Below, one piece after another: positions 1-10,285 of a DNA stretch of 64,000 nt. The translations under genes were made by a program, and so were the position numbers. The notes below the pieces were generated by a model. The model was not told where the DNA came from. It searched no databases and saw nothing but the letters and a program-made list of their open reading frames with translations. Source of the stretch: Gongronella butleri (lineage: Eukaryota; Mucoromycota; Mucoromycetes; Mucorales; Cunninghamellaceae). The stretch lies in contig JAIWZP010000006.1 in assembly GCA_025201375.1 (NCBI GenBank), positions 744,001-808,000 of the forward strand, given 5' to 3'. Every line of letters begins with the position of its first letter. The stretch's first letter is position 1.

Positions 1-560
1 CGGACATCAATGTTCAATGACAAAAGTGAATTTTTGGCATTTTTGACACGGTTTGAAAATCATTATAGTTTTTTGACGCGTGATAAAACGCGCCACGTCC
101 GTGGTACACGCTCCTTGTCCGCTTGTAATTCATGCATCTGGTGCATATCTAACCAATGAATGTGCTAGTGGAGCTCTGTAGCACATTCTAGCGATGGGAT
201 GCACCCGGAAAGAAAAATTTAAAATTGGCGATTGCTCGTCAACTGGCAGATGGATCGCCTTCGTTTTTGGCGTTTTCCGTCGTTTCTCCATGCCCTTGCT
301 CTTATGGGAGAGTTTGGTGGAATTCTGGAGACTCATTTTTGGGATTTTGGCTTGGGGCGCCCGCAACGCTTGGATCTTGATTTGCGCGTGGCGCGCCCTA
401 TTGGCGTTTGACAGCTGCAAAATAAAGCCACTGGTGGTTTCTAACTTGCATATCATGGCCGGGACGCGTTTCAGGGTGTATAGTGCGTGATTGCCAAGTG
501 AAAACCTTGATTCGCCATTAAAATCACTGTATCGTCGAGGCTAGCGGATTAAAATAGTCC
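1..560 (+). repeat. dispersed repeat family A, copy A1 (cut by window edge)
   Basis: This gene-free stretch is collinear, with much divergence, with sequence at about 15.7-16.2, 34.5-34.8, 49.4-49.8 (inverted) and 58.0-58.5 kb. Shared landmarks in the same order are a TTTTTGACGCGTGAT block near 70-85, a TGCTCGTCAACT-type block near 230, a GTTTCTCCATGC block near 285 and a GTTTCTAACTTGC block near 440. Open frames across it are short and not conserved between copies, and no transposase or polymerase motif is visible. I infer an old non-autonomous or decayed mobile element. Confidence 0.6.
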
Positions 561-679
561 AAATGTTCTCAAAATTGATACCGTGCGTTGCTGGACATCG
601 ATATCTGACGCTTGTGTCCTCAACACAACTTCATTTGCTATATGTTCTATGATCATGCCAGGCTATTTTTTATTATTAT

Positions 680-1565
680 TTACAGCTCGCGCTTCATATA
701 GCGCATGTTTTCAATGTCCACATGGATGCGATCGCCCTCGTGGACAAACTCGGGAACTTGCAGCTTGGCGCCGTTGGTCAGCGACGCGGTTTTGTACACG
801 GTGCCCTTGGCTGCCTGGCCGGCGCGCTCGACGACAGACGCGACCGTGAACACGTGGTGCTGCGGCAGCTTGAACGTGACGGGCTGGTTGGTCACCTCGG
901 CCGTGGTCAGCAGGCTGACCGTCAATGGCATCCCGTCTACCAAAACACAAGGAAAAAGAAAAGGGCGCGTCAGTCGCAGGAATTTTCCATTTTTTCGCAT
1001 TTTTTTACCCTCAAGCATAGCCAGAGCGCGTTCGCCGCCCTCACACATCTCATTTGTCAGGACAATCTGGTCAAACGTCTCATTGTTCAAGACATGGATT
1101 TGCTCGCCGTCGGCATAGAGGAATTGATACGATTCTTCTTGCATGTTCAGCACTAAAAGCGGTGGCGTCAGCGTGTGCTCCAATGCGCGCGCCCCGCAGT
1201 GCGTGTGGACTTTTTTTTTTTTTTTTTACCTTCCAGGGAGTCGTTGGACCGGAAGCGCTCGCTCAGCTTGTTCAGGGTCTTGATATCTTGCAAATCGACC
1301 TACAAATGCCGCAGAAATGAAGATTTTGAGCGATTGAGTGCGCTCCGCGTGTGTTTTGCCCTCCTACCTTGATAACGGCGCCTCCGCGGCCGGACGACGA
1401 CTGGTCACGGTTCAGGACTCGCCACACCTTGTCCTTGTATTCGACAATTTGGCCCTTTTTGACGGCACCGGCGGCAAGTTTATATTGTCTGCGGCACGCG
1501 GCGTTGAGCAAGGGGCGCGACAGAGCGGCGTGACGCGTGAACAAGCTAGTCGTATGTCTGTACAT
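680..1565 (-). CDS. mitochondrial translation elongation factor P (EF-P)
   Basis: EF-P binds stalled ribosomes between the P and E sites and helps peptide-bond formation at proline stretches; an N-terminal presequence makes this the organellar form. Four exons on the minus strand (1565-1368, 1299-1230, 1152-1009, 936-680) join in phase to about 222 residues, close to bacterial EF-P plus a presequence. The first 30 residues are rich in R, S, T and A with no acidic residues, as in a mitochondrial targeting peptide. The KOW-like domain follows (KKGQIVEYKDKVWRVL), then an OB domain, and the C-terminal signature HEGDRIHVDIENMRYMKRE ends the protein. The tip of the domain I loop reads SGRGGA, so Arg takes the place of the usual Lys. 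Introns carry poly-A after the donor (minus sense). The gene lies tail-first in front of the mitochondrial ribosomal protein gene on the same strand, with a 230-nt gap. Confidence 0.9.
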
Positions 1566-1795
1566 GAAGAAAGAAAAACGAATGGAGAATGAAAAAGAAC
1601 CAGGGGGGACGAAAAATATGAAAAATCGCGCATTTCGTGCCCCATTTTGCTTCACTGCTTCCAATTGCCTCAAATTTGCTATGAATGTCATCGTTTTTAT
1701 TTTTGATGGACGGAATCTAGGAGGACGAAAACAAGGATTCTAACTGTACAAGAGGGGTTGGGATGAAGATTTTTGAAAAACAAGAGGGGGTAGAT

Positions 1796-2470
1796 CTACA
1801 GACGACGGGCCTTTTTTGGTCGGCAGCCACCAAAGGGCGTAGGGGTGGCATCGGTGATGCGGCGGACGCTCCAGGTTTGTCCGGTGGTGAGGGCCTTGAA
1901 GGCCGCGTCGCGGCCAGGGCCAAAGCCTTTGAGGATGATGTGGATGTTTTGGATCTGGAGGTTCTTTGCGTTCATCTTGTCGAGCAATTGGACGGCGGCC
2001 TGATGGGCGGCTTCGTAGCCGCTGCGTTGGGCCTTTTTAAAGCCTGCGGACCCGCCGGAGGTGGCGACGAGAGGCGAGCCATTGGGGCGTGTCAAGGTAA
2101 TGATGGTATTGTTGAACGAGGCATTGATGTGCAGCTGATACGGGGACTGGGACAGCTCGGTCAATGAGCTCGTGATGTGGTTGATATCGTACGTGCCATC
2201 GCTCAGCACATCCATCATGGGCACAGAGGAAGACGCCGACGCTTGATGCTGCTTTTCCGTCGAGCTCTGCAAGATGCTGGAAATGCTCTCCATGGCATTC
2301 TTGCTCTCGGGCTCGTCCTTGCCGCGCCCAAGGTCGCTGAACAGGCTCTCAAGAGGCAAGTCGGACGGCGACTTTGTATTGTCCGAGGAAACAAAGCGAC
2401 GTGCAGGCTGGAAAGCCATGCGTGCCAATGGCAAACGGGTCGCAAGGCGCTGGCGGCAGACAGGCAACAT
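1796..2470 (-). CDS. mitochondrial small-subunit ribosomal protein uS11m
   Basis: A single exon of 224 codons encodes the mitochondrial form of uS11, which sits on the platform of the small subunit near the decoding site. The C-terminal 120 residues are a clear uS11 domain: LHINASFNNTIITLT near its start, then ATSGGSAGFKKAQRSGYEAA, and the end motif DATPTPFGGCRPKKARRL. The first 20 residues (MLPVCRQRLATRLPLARMAF) are basic and hydroxylated, typical of a presequence. A low-complexity linker separates this from the conserved part. I chose the ATG at 2470 because a longer in-frame extension upstream is a polypyrimidine-derived hydrophobic stretch that cannot be a presequence. The start faces that of the CBS-PB1 gene 295 nt away, so they probably share a promoter region. 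Confidence 0.9.
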   Translation of the reverse strand: MLPVCRQRLATRLPLARMAFQPARRFVSSDNTKSPSDLPLESLFSDLGRGKDEPESKNAMESISSILQSSTEKQHQASASSSVPMMDVLSDGTYDINHITSSLTELSQSPYQLHINASFNNTIITLTRPNGSPLVATSGGSAGFKKAQRSGYEAAHQAAVQLLDKMNAKNLQIQNIHIILKGFGPGRDAAFKALTTGQTWSVRRITDATPTPFGGCRPKKARRL

Positions 2471-2765
2471 GGTAAAGGAAAGGAAAAAAAAAAGAGAGAG
2501 AGAAAGAAAAAGAGAGGGCAAGGGCGGTCGATACAAGGGCGGAAATTCATGCTGCTTGCCTTGTTTATTCGCCCCTCCCCAAGCCACTGCGTGTGCGGAG
2601 GGGTGGTGTGCGTGGTGAGCTCGCCCAATTCTTCACGGAAATCACTCTTGCCTTTTTCGGACTCCGCTCAGAATCGCCAAAAAAGGGGGAGTCGCACACG
2701 CTTTTTTTCGTTTTTTCTTTTTTGGGTCTCTTTCTTTGTCCTTTTTTTTTTTTCTTCCTTGTTCC

Positions 2766-5554
2766 ATGGCCACCACTCGACAACATCGATCCCGGCTGCC
2801 GTCTGTTGCGTCGTCGCGTGCCGACACGCTCGAGACAGCGAGTGTCGGAAGCCGTCAGCGTCAGTCCAAGAAGGATGAGGTAAGAATAAAAGGTGTTTGG
2901 GGACTGACACGCTGTACGGAAAGCTCAGCGTGGCGTTTTCCCGCTCTTTTTCTCTAGGCAATTCGTCGCAAACTGGAGCAAGAGCTGGCAAAGAAGCGAC
3001 AGGGCTCGAGCAAAATCAGACACAACAACAATCGCAAAATGCCCGGGACGGTGTCGTCGCTGCGGCCATCGCAGGCGCTGACCGTGAAAGAGAATCTGCT
3101 TGTGATCGAGGCGTCGCAGCTCATGGCCGCCAAACGAGGCGACAGCGTGCTTGTTGTCGACGAAAATGATCACCTTAGCGGCATTTTCACGGTAAACAAA
3201 CAAATCCACGTGATAAAAAGGACAGAAAAGAACAGAGACAGGTTCAGTGGCAACGTGTTGCCAAGAGGAACGACCATGGCAAGAGGGAGACGAGCAGTTG
3301 CATCTGATTTTTTTTTATCGTTTTAGGCCAAAGATCTCGCTTATCGTGTTGTCGCTGGGGATTTGGATCCTAGGTAACGAACTGACGCAAGAGAGGGAGA
3401 GGGGAGTGCAAAGCGTGATCACACTTTATTGTTTCAAGGGAGAGATCGGAAAGAAATGGCGAGGGGGCCATTTGCCAAAGATGAAAACGTGACTAAAACA
3501 CTATTTTTTATCTCCTAAAAAAGGACCACCACAGTGGCGGACATTATGACGAAACAGCCCATGTGTGTCACTGCCGACACGAGTGCGACGGATGCATTGA
3601 ATTTGATGGTGTCGCGTGGCTTTCGGCATTTGGTACGACCAATTGGATCGGAGGAAGGGGCCAGACGCGTCTTTTATGCTCATTTCATTTTTTTTCTTTC
3701 TCTTTCTTTCTTGTTTTTTTTTTGTGTGCTCTTTTAGCCGGTTTGCAACGACGAGGGTGACATTTTTGGGTTGTTGGACATTACAAAGTGCTTTTATGAG
3801 GCGCTCGGCAAGATGGAGCGTGCGTTTGGGTCGTCCAAGAAGCTGTACGACGCGTTGCAAGGCGTGGAACGTGAATGGTCCAATGGCCCGATCCAACTCG
3901 TGCAATACATGGAAGTGCTGCGCGACCGCATGTCGTGCCCTGATCTGATGTCTGTCATGGATGGCGCCGAGCCCGCTCAAGTCAATGTCAAGACGAATGT
4001 GCGCGATGTTGCGCGCCTTATGAAGGAACGCCACACCACCGCCGTCCTCGTCACCGATCGCGAGGGCCTCGCAGGCATCTTTACCACGTAAATGGGGGGG
4101 GGGAATGGACACAAAAAAGTGGACTCCCCTCATCTCACCATGCTTCTTTTTTTTCCATTTTCAGCAAGGACATTGTGCTTCGCGTCATTGCCGCGGGCCT
4201 CATTCCCGACAATTGCTCGGTGGTGCGCGTCATGACCCCCAATCCCGACACAGCCACGCCCCAGACCACCATCATGGAAGCCCTGCGCCGCATGCATGGT
4301 AAAAAAAAAAAAAAAAAAAAGGTGAAAACGAGCATGAACGCGCTCATTCATTTCTTTTTTTCCTTCTTTTGTAGATGGTCATTTTTTGAACCTGCCTGTC
4401 GTGGAGGATGGCTACTTGGTTGGCATTGTGGATGTGCTCAAGCTGACCTATGCTGCTCTTGAACAGGTAAAAATGAGAAAAAAAATGAAAAGAAGAGAAA
4501 AAAAGGACATGTCTTGGTCGCTTACCAGGTGAATTTTAATCCCAATTGCAATTAGATCAATAGCATCCAGGGACAGGATGGCGAGGGTCCAATGTGGTCG
4601 CGCTTTTGGGACAGTTTTGGGCATGAGCAGACGGAGACCGAGTCGCAGACGTCTGACCAATTGTCTAATCATCTTCAATCGACGACTTTGTCGGGTGTGA
4701 CGGGCTCGCGCGTCGCGAAAGCCGCGATTTCGCCGGAACCTGCCAACAGTGCGATGCCTGATTTGCCTGAGGTGACGCCCAACGAATCGGCCAGCATGGT
4801 GCTGTCCTCGCAGCAGCAGCAGCAGCAGATGTACGACGACCACCAATCGGTCAATTCTATTCCGCGATCAGCGACACCTGCGGCGGCGGCGGCCATGGCG
4901 GCACATGAAAAGGACCATGAGGACGCGCATGATGACGGAAACGAGCGCATTGTGTTCAAATACAAGCTGCCCAATGGCCAGAGCCACCGATTTGCCATCA
5001 ATGAGCCGTCGTTCCAGCAGATCATTGACATGGTGCGACCAAAGCTTGTGCAGGACCATCTGGCGCTGACCGGCGACGAAGAAGACGATGGCACCAGCGA
5101 CTGGTTGACCATCTCGTATGTTGACGACGAGGAGGACCAGGTCCTTATGACTTCCGACGCCGACGTGACCGACGCCTTGCAACTTGCACGCAAAATGCAT
5201 CGCGATCGTATCAAGCTCTTTGTCGTCGACCGCGCCGCGTCCACGCCTGCTGCGCCGCCCACCAATCACACCTATACCACCGCCGCCACGCCCCAAGACA
5301 TCGTGGCGCAGCAAATCACGCCCACACCTGGCACACCAACCGCACACGACATGGACGCGTCCTTGATCGACGAAGAAATCGACGGAAAATCCACTCCACC
5401 TCCTCGCACCCGCTCGCGCGCCAAAAACAGCCACAATGACATTGAAATCGCAGGCATTCCCCAGGAATTGCTCCTGCCCGCCGCCATCACCTTCCTCGGC
5501 GTCGCCATCCTTGGCGTCTTTGCCTTTTCTCGGATGAAGCCTCAATATCGCTAG
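2766..5554 (+). CDS. CBS-domain and PB1-domain protein with C-terminal membrane anchor (Mug70-like)
   Basis: Eight exons (2766-2879, 2958-3191, 3327-3373, 3524-3632, 3738-4087, 4165-4298, 4375-4466, 4556-5554) join in phase to 692 residues. There are two CBS pairs in the first half; diagnostic strings are LLVIEASQLMAAKRGDSVLV, VADIMTKQPMCVT, TNVRDVARLMKERHTTAVLV and HFLNLPVVEDGYLVGIVDVL. After a Q-run (SSQQQQQQM) comes a PB1 domain near residues 480-575, with an OPCA-like acidic loop YVDDEEDQVLMTSDADV. The last 25 residues hold one hydrophobic helix (LLLPAAITFLGVAILGVFAF) and a short basic tail, as in a tail-anchored protein. CBS pairs usually sense adenine nucleotides and PB1 mediates assembly; the substrate is unknown. 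This layout matches the fungal family that includes S. pombe Mug70. Intron 3 ends at an unusual AAAAAAG acceptor. A polyadenylation-like AATAAA lies near 5657. Confidence 0.9.
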
Positions 5555-5743
5555 ACTTCGAGACACCACAAAAAAACGAAAAAAAATATTGCATAGATCC
5601 CTATTTTCTTTATATTTTCTGTAACCCTCCTCTCCATTGACATGATTACGTACCTGAATAAACGCTGTGAACAAACAAAAAAAAGGGGGGGTGGGCGTGT
5701 GTTTTATTATTAATTCGGGATATCGTGCAAAAAGGTGGGGTCA

Positions 5744-6767
5744 TCAGTCATGCGTCACGCCATTGGGCTGTTGGTTGGTGTCGTCGGCGTCACTCTTTGA
5801 GTCGGCGTCGTCCATCTCGTCTTTGTCGTCGTCCTTGTCCTTGTCGTCATTCGCATCATGGCCATTGGCATCGGCCATCTCCGTGTCCTCATCGTCCTCG
5901 CCCTCAATCGGCGTAAACTTGGTTTCCGGAAGATCGTGGCTAAATAGGTACGTGTTCATCTGCTGCGCGCTGTTGTTCGAGGGCGGCTGCTCCGTGAAAT
6001 CGTCCCAATTCGACGTCACCGACAGGACCTGGACGAGAAAAAAAATAAAAAGGGGGCAAAAATGAGCTTCAAGTAGTTCTTTTTTTCTGGTTTCAATCGA
6101 TTTACCTTTTCAATGGCATGCAAATACTTGATAAACGACTGATAGTGCTGGTCAGGCTGCATAATGAGCTCACAGAGGCGCTGGATCGTGAATGGCATCC
6201 TAAATTGACGCGCCATGAGTGAAACATTCGTTCTTCGTCCGATTTTTGCCTAATTTACCCTGTGTGTTGATCAATGGAGGCGACAATGTTGCTTTTGGAC
6301 GCGATGATGGGCGCGGCGATCGTGGGATCATTGATGTGCTTCTCCATGAGATCGCATTGCTATAACAAAGTGTCAATGCCTGTATTTTTCCTTTTTATCG
6401 TTCGTTTTTTTTTTTTTTTTTCGGTCATTACCGCAAGGAACGACGTCTTGATCAACGGCTTGAGGGTTTCCCAGTCTGCGCGAGGCTCATTGGTATGGGC
6501 AATATAGACAATACGCAGGTCACACTCGAGATTTGTGAGAAGATCGCCAAACTTGTAAGGATCGGGACGCGCCGGCGACGCCAGGATCGTCATGGTCGGC
6601 TCTTCTGAAAGATGGGGTCCCACGGGTGTGCCTGGCGCGCCAGCAGCCGTCGTGAGACCTATGTCCTCGATATCCACCTTGTTCTCGTCCACTTGAGGAA
6701 ATACAACGTCGGAAACAGACGCCGTGTCGACAGGAGCCGCGGCAGCGCTGTCTTGGTTGTCTGTCAT
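5744..6767 (-). CDS. protein phosphatase 4 regulatory subunit R2 (PPP4R2/Psy4-like)
   Basis: Four exons on the minus strand (6767-6432, 6359-6259, 6199-6106, 6028-5744) join in phase to 271 residues. PPP4R2 proteins target the PP4 catalytic subunit, with roles in the DNA-damage checkpoint and H2AX dephosphorylation. The conserved core runs over the exon 2-4 joins and includes MPFTIQRLCELIMQPDQHY followed by FIKYLHAIEK and VLSVTSNW, the family signature. The C-terminal 60 residues are a highly acidic D/E/K/N run, also usual in the family. The N-terminal 60 residues are low complexity. The gene is convergent with the CBS-PB1 gene (gap 189 nt). The assignment rests on the core motif; the flanks are poorly conserved in all relatives. 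Confidence 0.8.
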
Positions 6768-8259
6768 GGCGAGAAAAAAAAAAAAAAAAGAGGAAAGTAA
6801 AAAAAAAAAAAAAGAAAAGAAAAAAGGCGACAAAAGGTCCCGCTCGGTGCCTTGGTCACCCGTTTTGTCCTTTCCGTCAGCTGCTGCGCGCACCTTTTTG
6901 GGGCATCTGGGGCTTAATGGGTGCCACGCTGCGTTTTTTTTTCTTAGAGAGACGGGCGCGACGCGTCTAATTGCCATCCATGCGTGACTTTTTGCCATTT
7001 TAATGCATTGTGGAATAGGCTGGTGGCAGCGTCCACAGCCTGAATGTCGGGAATAGACCGTTGTCTGGGATCTGCTGCAACGTTCCATCAAAAGGAGCGA
7101 AAACCAATAGCTACGGGCCTGAAGATCTGCTCATTGCGCGAAGGTAAATACAGGTTGACGCATCTTATTCCACAAGGACTCGCGTCTGAGGCTCCAAATT
7201 CAGGCTGCATACGAGTCATCACCAAAGACGCGAAAAGTATCGTGAAACACGAGGACGACGCGTTCTCGTTCAACTTTTTGCCAAATTTATGCATTTTGCA
7301 TGAATCGCGTCATTTCACAACGAGATCACGCGCCAGAAACTTCAAATTAATACCGTAGGCGAGTCGTCACCTGAGACGCGAAGTGTGCCGAAGAAACGTG
7401 AGGACGGCGCGCTCGTGCTGAGAAAATGCCAAAATGGATGCCGTTGCGGAGGCAAAAGCGCTTTACACGGCGACGACACTCGCTAGAGACCCCATATTAA
7501 AACCACATACGAATGACCGCCACAGACACGCTTCGCGCCCTTGTGTGCTAAAGAGTGCAACATGGCCCCCCAAAAAAAAACGCAAATGACGCGCTGATGC
7601 TATTCCAAATGCCAAAAGATTAAAAGTAAGGCCAAAACACGATCAAAAATAGGTTCTGGTCGCTATATCTCGGCATATGAGTGTGCAGGCTTATCAAAAG
7701 CAATGTCGGGGAGTGTCGTTGTGGCCGGCATAATTGGGAATCAGGGTCATTTTGTGGGTGGTCTGGGCTTTTTCATGGATTTGGAAGGCGCGGGGCAATT
7801 TATTGCGTCTCCGCGAGCATCAGCCGTTGACCAATGGCGATGCGTGACTGATCGACGGCCGCGAAACCGTGCATCCTGAGCAAAAGGTGCCCATTAGGTC
7901 GTTTTTTCAGATTTTCCCTCGTTTCGTCGTTTGTGGTGGTCAAGAGAATATTTGTAGCGCGAGCGTGTGAGCGCGCGCTCTGTATGCACGGCGTGGGCTG
8001 AAATTGCCAAGTGGATGGAATCCCCTAGGCTTGTTCTAATTTTGGGCAAATGATTGTGCGTGTGCCAAAAAAATCTCAACAATCAAGGTGACACAAGCGC
8101 TCTTGGACAGTCGCTAGTAGATTTTTCTTTGATTGAGATGTCCCTCCTGCCCGTCCCACCCCTTTTTCTTTTTTTTTTCTTTCTTTTTTGCTTTGTTCTC
8201 ATTCTCTTTGTTGTTGCTGTTGTTGTCGCTTTTTCTTGTTGTTTTTAAAAAAAAGAGTA
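6768..8259. repeat. gene-free stretch with a diverged tandem repeat (about 7150-7560)
   Basis: No gene is recognisable between the two flanking start codons. Inside 7150-7560, three imperfect units about 150-170 nt apart each carry a C-rich AAATT(C/A) segment, then a CGAGTCRTCACC-like segment and an AGACGCGAA segment. A related unit (GAGACGCGAAATGTTC followed by AACGCGAGGATGG) occurs near 50,625-50,660. The rest, 7560-8150, holds nothing I can name. A pyrimidine tract from 8160 to 8250 leads into the next gene. Confidence 0.5.
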
Positions 8260-10029
8260 ATGATAATGTCTTCGCAGAAAAGGCATTTCATTCTTCTGGG
8301 CACTTTTTTTATATTCCTGCTGACGATATCGTATCACCAATACACGACGACCCGTGCTGAATCTCTGCACGACCGCCTGTATGAGCGCCCTGTCGAGCCT
8401 GCGGCACCAACACTGCCTGTAAACACGCCCACCGACAATGACACCGAGCTTGAGAAGCCATGCGACAAGGCAAACATTATGTGGCTGTACATGTCGCTCT
8501 GCAAAAAAACGAAGAAAAAAGCTAGCTTTACCCCTAATTGATCAATTTTACTGCTTTTTTTTATAGTGCGTCGGATCGAACGAATTGGAATGGCTGGGAT
8601 ACCAAGACCTTTTTCTTGCATCCTGATGGCAATTACTCAGCCTCGGATCTGTATGTGCCGCAGCACACAAGTCTGTGTGTTGTTGTCCTTGTAAGGCGAT
8701 CAAACATGCCATTGACACAAACCATTGATCCTGTTTTATTCATTTTTTGTGTGTGTGTGTGTGCCTTAATTAGCTCGGTCCTGTGCCTGCCGTCTCCAAG
8801 ATCAAAGTGGAGAATCATTATGCGCCTTCGGACATCATCACGATGACGGCAGTGGGCACGGATTATAGCATTGCTGTGACGCTTGAGCAGCACGCGAAAC
8901 AGAACAATGCTTACTTTGCCAATGTGTATCTGCGCCATCCGGACACGTACGAGCTGCGCGCCGTGACGGAATATCGATCCTTCTTCTGGGAAACGCCCAT
9001 TCACCACAATTACCAGCCGTACGGGTTCGTCTCCGACAACAAGGTGGTTGTCCAGCCGGCCACGCCCGCCAATGCTGCCGACACTGCGCTGCACACCGCC
9101 GCGTGCACCGGAAACACTCTCAGAGGCAGCTGGTTCAACAATTCCGACGTGTATGAATTCTCGGCCGATCGCTGCGACCTTCGCTTTACGCGCCAAGACG
9201 CCCTGCGCTGCCTGCACCGCAAAACCGTCCACGTGTGGGGCGACGGCAACATGCGAAGGTAAAAAAAAAAAAAAAAACAAGAAAGAAAGAAAGAAAGCGA
9301 AAATCGCAGAGGCCGATAAAAAAATGAAAAAAAAAAAGACGACGCGACGAATTGAACTCTTTTTTTTTAACGACCAGGTCGCTCAAGGTGATGGCGGACC
9401 CGCAATGGTGCACGGAGCACCCTACGATTTTGGGGCTGGAGGAGGATGATCCGTCGATTTGCATCTGCAATGACGACATGGATGATCCTGAACATACGCT
9501 GTTCCCGTGGGCGGCGGACCACCGCGTGCCATTGACGCTGGGCGACAACACAGTCCATTACAACTCGATTGGCGCGATCACGACGCAGGACTGGCGCGGC
9601 GAGATTGCACAGCGCGCGTCGGGCCAATTGCCTCGTGCAGATTTGGTGATTCTGTCGGTAGGCAACGAGGACGTTGCGTCGTCGCGCCTGAAACCCGTGC
9701 AATTCGCGCGTGCCTTTGCGGATTTGCTGAAGCACCTCGTGGAAAATGTGTATCCGACGCAGACAATCCTTGTGCGCACACCGCAATTCTTTGGCAGTGG
9801 CACTCACTATTGGACGGCGTGGAACGCGGGGCGCAGTCGCGCGTTTGCTAATGTGGTGCGCGACACGCTCGCCCAATGGCAGCACCCGCGCTTGCATCTG
9901 TGGGACACTCACCAATTCGGCCTTGAATACAACACCTGCCGTTATCAGGGCACTCTTTATACCAGGCGAAACGTCATTGATATGGAAAACCAGCACTTGT
10001 ACCAATTGATGTGCGCGCCCAACTCATAG
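8260..10029 (+). CDS. type II membrane protein with PC-esterase/NXPE-like (SGNH-fold) luminal domain
   Basis: Four probable exons (8260-8486, 8567-8690, 8774-9258, 9378-10029) give about 495 residues. A short basic N-terminus is followed by one hydrophobic segment (FILLGTFFIFLLTI), a signal anchor, so the rest should be luminal or extracellular. The layout after it resembles the PC-esterase/NXPE/TBL families of polysaccharide O-acyl transfer enzymes: a CTGNTLRGSW motif, a Cys-rich stretch with DALRCLHRKTVHVWGDGN, then the second half (LPRADLVILSVGN). Where those families have GDS, this protein has GDGN, so the usual serine nucleophile is missing, and a clean DxxH pair is not obvious. Exon 1 uses a weak GTACAT donor chosen because it keeps phase. 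Function is therefore uncertain; a non-catalytic or divergent enzyme is possible. Confidence 0.6.
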
Positions 10030-10285
10030 TCCCCCTCTCTCTTTTTTTGCTTCATGACACGCGTCCATTTTTAGATTCTTTTTTTTTTTCTTTTTTTTTA
10101 CGCATTTCACTTGTTTTTCCAAAAACACACACGCACACACGCACCATCCCCCTCCATCCGAATAAAAATCGCTTTTGGCTTTGACATGATAAAAAAAATT
10201 GATTAAAAAAGGGTATCGCGAGGGGAAAGCGCGGGCATGGGTGAGTGAGGGGGGGGGCATTTTTGTGGGGAAATTTTTCGGGATT

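Noticed and set aside
2471..2587. Longer N-terminus for uS11m
   Set aside because: It would add a hydrophobic translated pyrimidine tract in front of a good mitochondrial presequence.
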